Shown here piece by piece: positions 6,191-7,991 of a DNA stretch of 7,991 nt. Location of the stretch: NCBI GenBank assembly GCA_003517915.1, contig DOZQ01000066.1, positions 1-7,991 of the forward strand, written 5' to 3'. The translations under genes were made by a program, and so were the position numbers. This DNA is from Oscillospiraceae bacterium (GTDB lineage Bacteria; Bacillota; Clostridia; Oscillospirales; Acutalibacteraceae). Numbering within the stretch: the first letter of the stretch is position 1; each line of letters starts with the position of its first letter. Below the pieces are notes generated by a model. The model ran no database searches. It saw only the letters and a list, made by a program, of their open reading frames with translations, and was not told where the DNA came from.

Positions 6191-7991
6191 ACGTATCCTG
6201 CCGCAGCGCGTCGATGATGTTTTCTTTTTTGACCTTAGCGAAGGAATACGCCATTGTGCTAAACACGATGAGAAATACCGCCGCGACGCATATCAGCAGG
6301 TTGTAAAGCGGAAAGGAGTAGGGGAAATCCATGGCGCTAGTCACCGCCATATAAACCAGGTAACCGAAACCCAGCCCCAAAGGCAGGCCAAACAACAGCG
6401 CGCGCACCCCGTAGAAAATGCTTTCTAAACAGATCATCCGGCTGAAGCCGCCCGGCGTCATGCCGACCGATTTGAGCATGGCGAACTCCTTGCGCCTAAG
6501 CGAGATGTTGGTGGAGATGGTGTTGAAAACATTGGTTATGCCGATAAGGGTTATAAGCGCGATAAATCCGTAGGTGAAAACCGAGATGAGCAGAACCAGA
6601 TTTTGCTGCGCCTGTAATATGCTTTCGATGTCGGTGACCATAATATCCGGAATGGAGTAGTTGTCCCTCAGCCTGTCAATTTCACCGGCAAGCGTTTTGC
6701 TGTCCTCGGACGTGAGGCAGACAGCCACGGTTCCGAATTCCGCGTCCGGGCTGAGCTTTTCCCTCAGCTCGTCCATCACCTCGTCTGAGACCACTAAATT
6801 CACTCCGCCTATATAATCAGCCGCGTGGGTCAGGCCCAGCGGTAATTTGTCGGTCAGAGCGCCGACCGTAACCCGCTGTGAAAGTCTGTCTTCGGTATCT
6901 GCGTCTGACACATCAATTTCCATATTCAGGTCAAACGGTTCACCTGCTCCGACAGACAAAAACTCATAGTCGACATACTTCTGCTGATCGGACGAGAAAG
7001 CCTGAACCGTGTTGATTAAAATACCCTTGGGATTTTGCACATCCATATAATCCGCCGCGTCAAGCCCAAGCTCGTCAAGATATTTCTCAAAGCCCTGCGG
7101 CGACAGCGAAACCAGACGGAAGAAGGCGAGGTAATCTCCGTTATTGTCGATATAATTTCCCATTACTTCCTTTGCCTTGCCGGTCAGCTTGTCGGGGGCA
7201 AGCGATATGCCGGAGTCTATATATCTGCCGATGCTATAATCCTCTATGCCGTCTAGACTCAGTACATCGTTTATAAATTCCTGCGACTGTTCATGTTTCA
7301 GGGGGAGCTGGCACTGGATATCGAAATTTACCTCGGAGTAATAAATTTCCGACGAGCGCTGTAATACACCGGTAAAAGAGGTGACGGTCATAAACAGAAT
7401 GATGCTTATGCACAGCGATATTATGGTTGTGCGGTAACGGCGGCGGCTGCGTTTGAGCTGCTTTGTGGCAAGCTCGCCCTCAAACCCGAATATCCGCCGG
7501 ATTATGCCGGAGGTTTTAACCTTTTTGGCCTTGAGCTTTATATCCTTTGCCTGACGTATGGCCTCTATAGCGGTCATTTTGCCCGCGCGCCGGGCCGGGA
7601 TATAAGCCGAGATAAAAATCGTGACTACGGCAAGCGCCGCGGCGATAATAATACCGTAAGGAGAAACGACAAGGCCGAATTCCATTTCGCCAACAAATAA
7701 ATCGTTCATGAGCGGCTTTATTAACTGAATTGTAACTCCCACGCCGAAAACTCCGGCTAAAATTCCCAGAGGTATGCCTATAGCGCTTATCACCAGCGCT
7801 TCAAAAAAGACAGAATTGCGTATCTGGCGTGGAGTGGAGCCTACGCTTGAGAGCATGCCGTATTCCCTCGAGCGCTCGCCGATTGAAATCGTAAACGCAT
7901 TGTAGATAAGCGAAACCGAGCCGGCCATTATAATCAGGCTTAAAATCCCGACGACCGTGTAAAGGATGGTGTTGATATTGTCCTTGTCGCT
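6189..7991 (-). CDS. FtsX/MacB-type ABC transporter permease, N-terminus outside the window
   Basis: The membrane subunit of an ABC transporter of the FtsX/LolC/MacB superfamily, which usually works by mechanotransmission with a cytoplasmic ATPase partner. The frame stays open to the right edge, so the ATG at 7928 is internal and 600 C-terminal residues are visible. Order from the edge: a hydrophobic helix (about 9-30), the cytoplasmic turn ISIGERSREYGMLSSVGSTP, two more helices, EAIRQ ending the first FtsX module, a basic linker (LKRSRRRYR), a helix at about 188-207, and an external domain of about 255 residues. The second FtsX module follows: helix, ISLRRKEFAMLKSVGMTP, two helices and the end motif DALRQ. 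That fits an eight-helix double-FtsX permease lacking here only the first helix and first external domain. The ATPase gene and promoter would lie to the right. Substrate is unknown; antimicrobial peptide or lipoprotein handling is possible but unsupported. A terminator pair follows the stop. Confidence 0.92.
   Translation of the reverse strand, partial: SDKDNINTILYTVVGILSLIIMAGSVSLIYNAFTISIGERSREYGMLSSVGSTPRQIRNSVFFEALVISAIGIPLGILAGVFGVGVTIQLIKPLMNDLFVGEMEFGLVVSPYGIIIAAALAVVTIFISAYIPARRAGKMTAIEAIRQAKDIKLKAKKVKTSGIIRRIFGFEGELATKQLKRSRRRYRTTIISLCISIILFMTVTSFTGVLQRSSEIYYSEVNFDIQCQLPLKHEQSQEFINDVLSLDGIEDYSIGRYIDSGISLAPDKLTGKAKEVMGNYIDNNGDYLAFFRLVSLSPQGFEKYLDELGLDAADYMDVQNPKGILINTVQAFSSDQQKYVDYEFLSVGAGEPFDLNMEIDVSDADTEDRLSQRVTVGALTDKLPLGLTHAADYIGGVNLVVSDEVMDELREKLSPDAEFGTVAVCLTSEDSKTLAGEIDRLRDNYSIPDIMVTDIESILQAQQNLVLLISVFTYGFIALITLIGITNVFNTISTNISLRRKEFAMLKSVGMTPGGFSRMICLESIFYGVRALLFGLPLGLGFGYLVYMAVTSAMDFPYSFPLYNLLICVAAVFLIVFSTMAYSFAKVKKENIIDALRQDT

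Noticed and set aside
6189..7928. Permease starting at the ATG at 7928
   Set aside because: The frame is open for 21 more codons to the window edge and these encode the rest of a transmembrane helix, so the gene is cut by the window.

Overview
The window looks like a chromosomal housekeeping segment from a member of the Clostridia (Bacillota) with roughly balanced base composition. This is inferred from strong GGAGG-type ribosome binding sites, sigma-A-like promoters, a NifS-type cysteine desulfurase, a single-anchor HtrA protease, a KamA-family aminomutase and a Firmicutes-style FtsX permease. No phage, transposon, CRISPR, tRNA or rRNA features are visible, so this is not an obvious accessory island.

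Layout. Minus strand, 23-1857: a group I cysteine desulfurase (start best placed at 1234) and ribonuclease HI (rnhA). Each appears to have its own promoter. Between rnhA and htrA (1858-2051), two promoters that look good by eye overlap in opposite directions across an 11-bp dyad. Plus strand, 2052-5951: a membrane-anchored HtrA-like serine protease with an unusually long tyrosine/glycine-rich cytoplasmic tail, then a strong hairpin. A soluble family I inorganic pyrophosphatase follows. Next is a radical-SAM/PLP 2,3-aminomutase with its own promoter beginning 3 bases after the pyrophosphatase stop. Last is a 45-residue single-pass membrane microprotein 16 bases after the aminomutase. From 5952 to 6188 there is no convincing gene, only a chain of four hairpins between convergent transcription units. 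Minus strand, 6189-7991: the C-terminal 600 residues of an FtsX-type ABC transporter permease whose start lies beyond the right edge.

The most interesting point is the aminomutase. Its catalytic residues align at a constant offset of 40 with clostridial lysine 2,3-aminomutase. The two aspartates that hold the lysine side chain are replaced by Lys333 and Ser370, and all the zinc-binding cysteines are gone. Lys at the first position is the feature reported for glutamate 2,3-aminomutase, so beta-glutamate (or a related acidic beta-amino acid) is a more likely product than beta-lysine. Ser at the second position differs from both characterised enzymes as I recall them. The other genes do not obviously form one pathway; they cover sulfur transfer, RNA/DNA hybrid removal, envelope proteolysis, pyrophosphate removal and transport.
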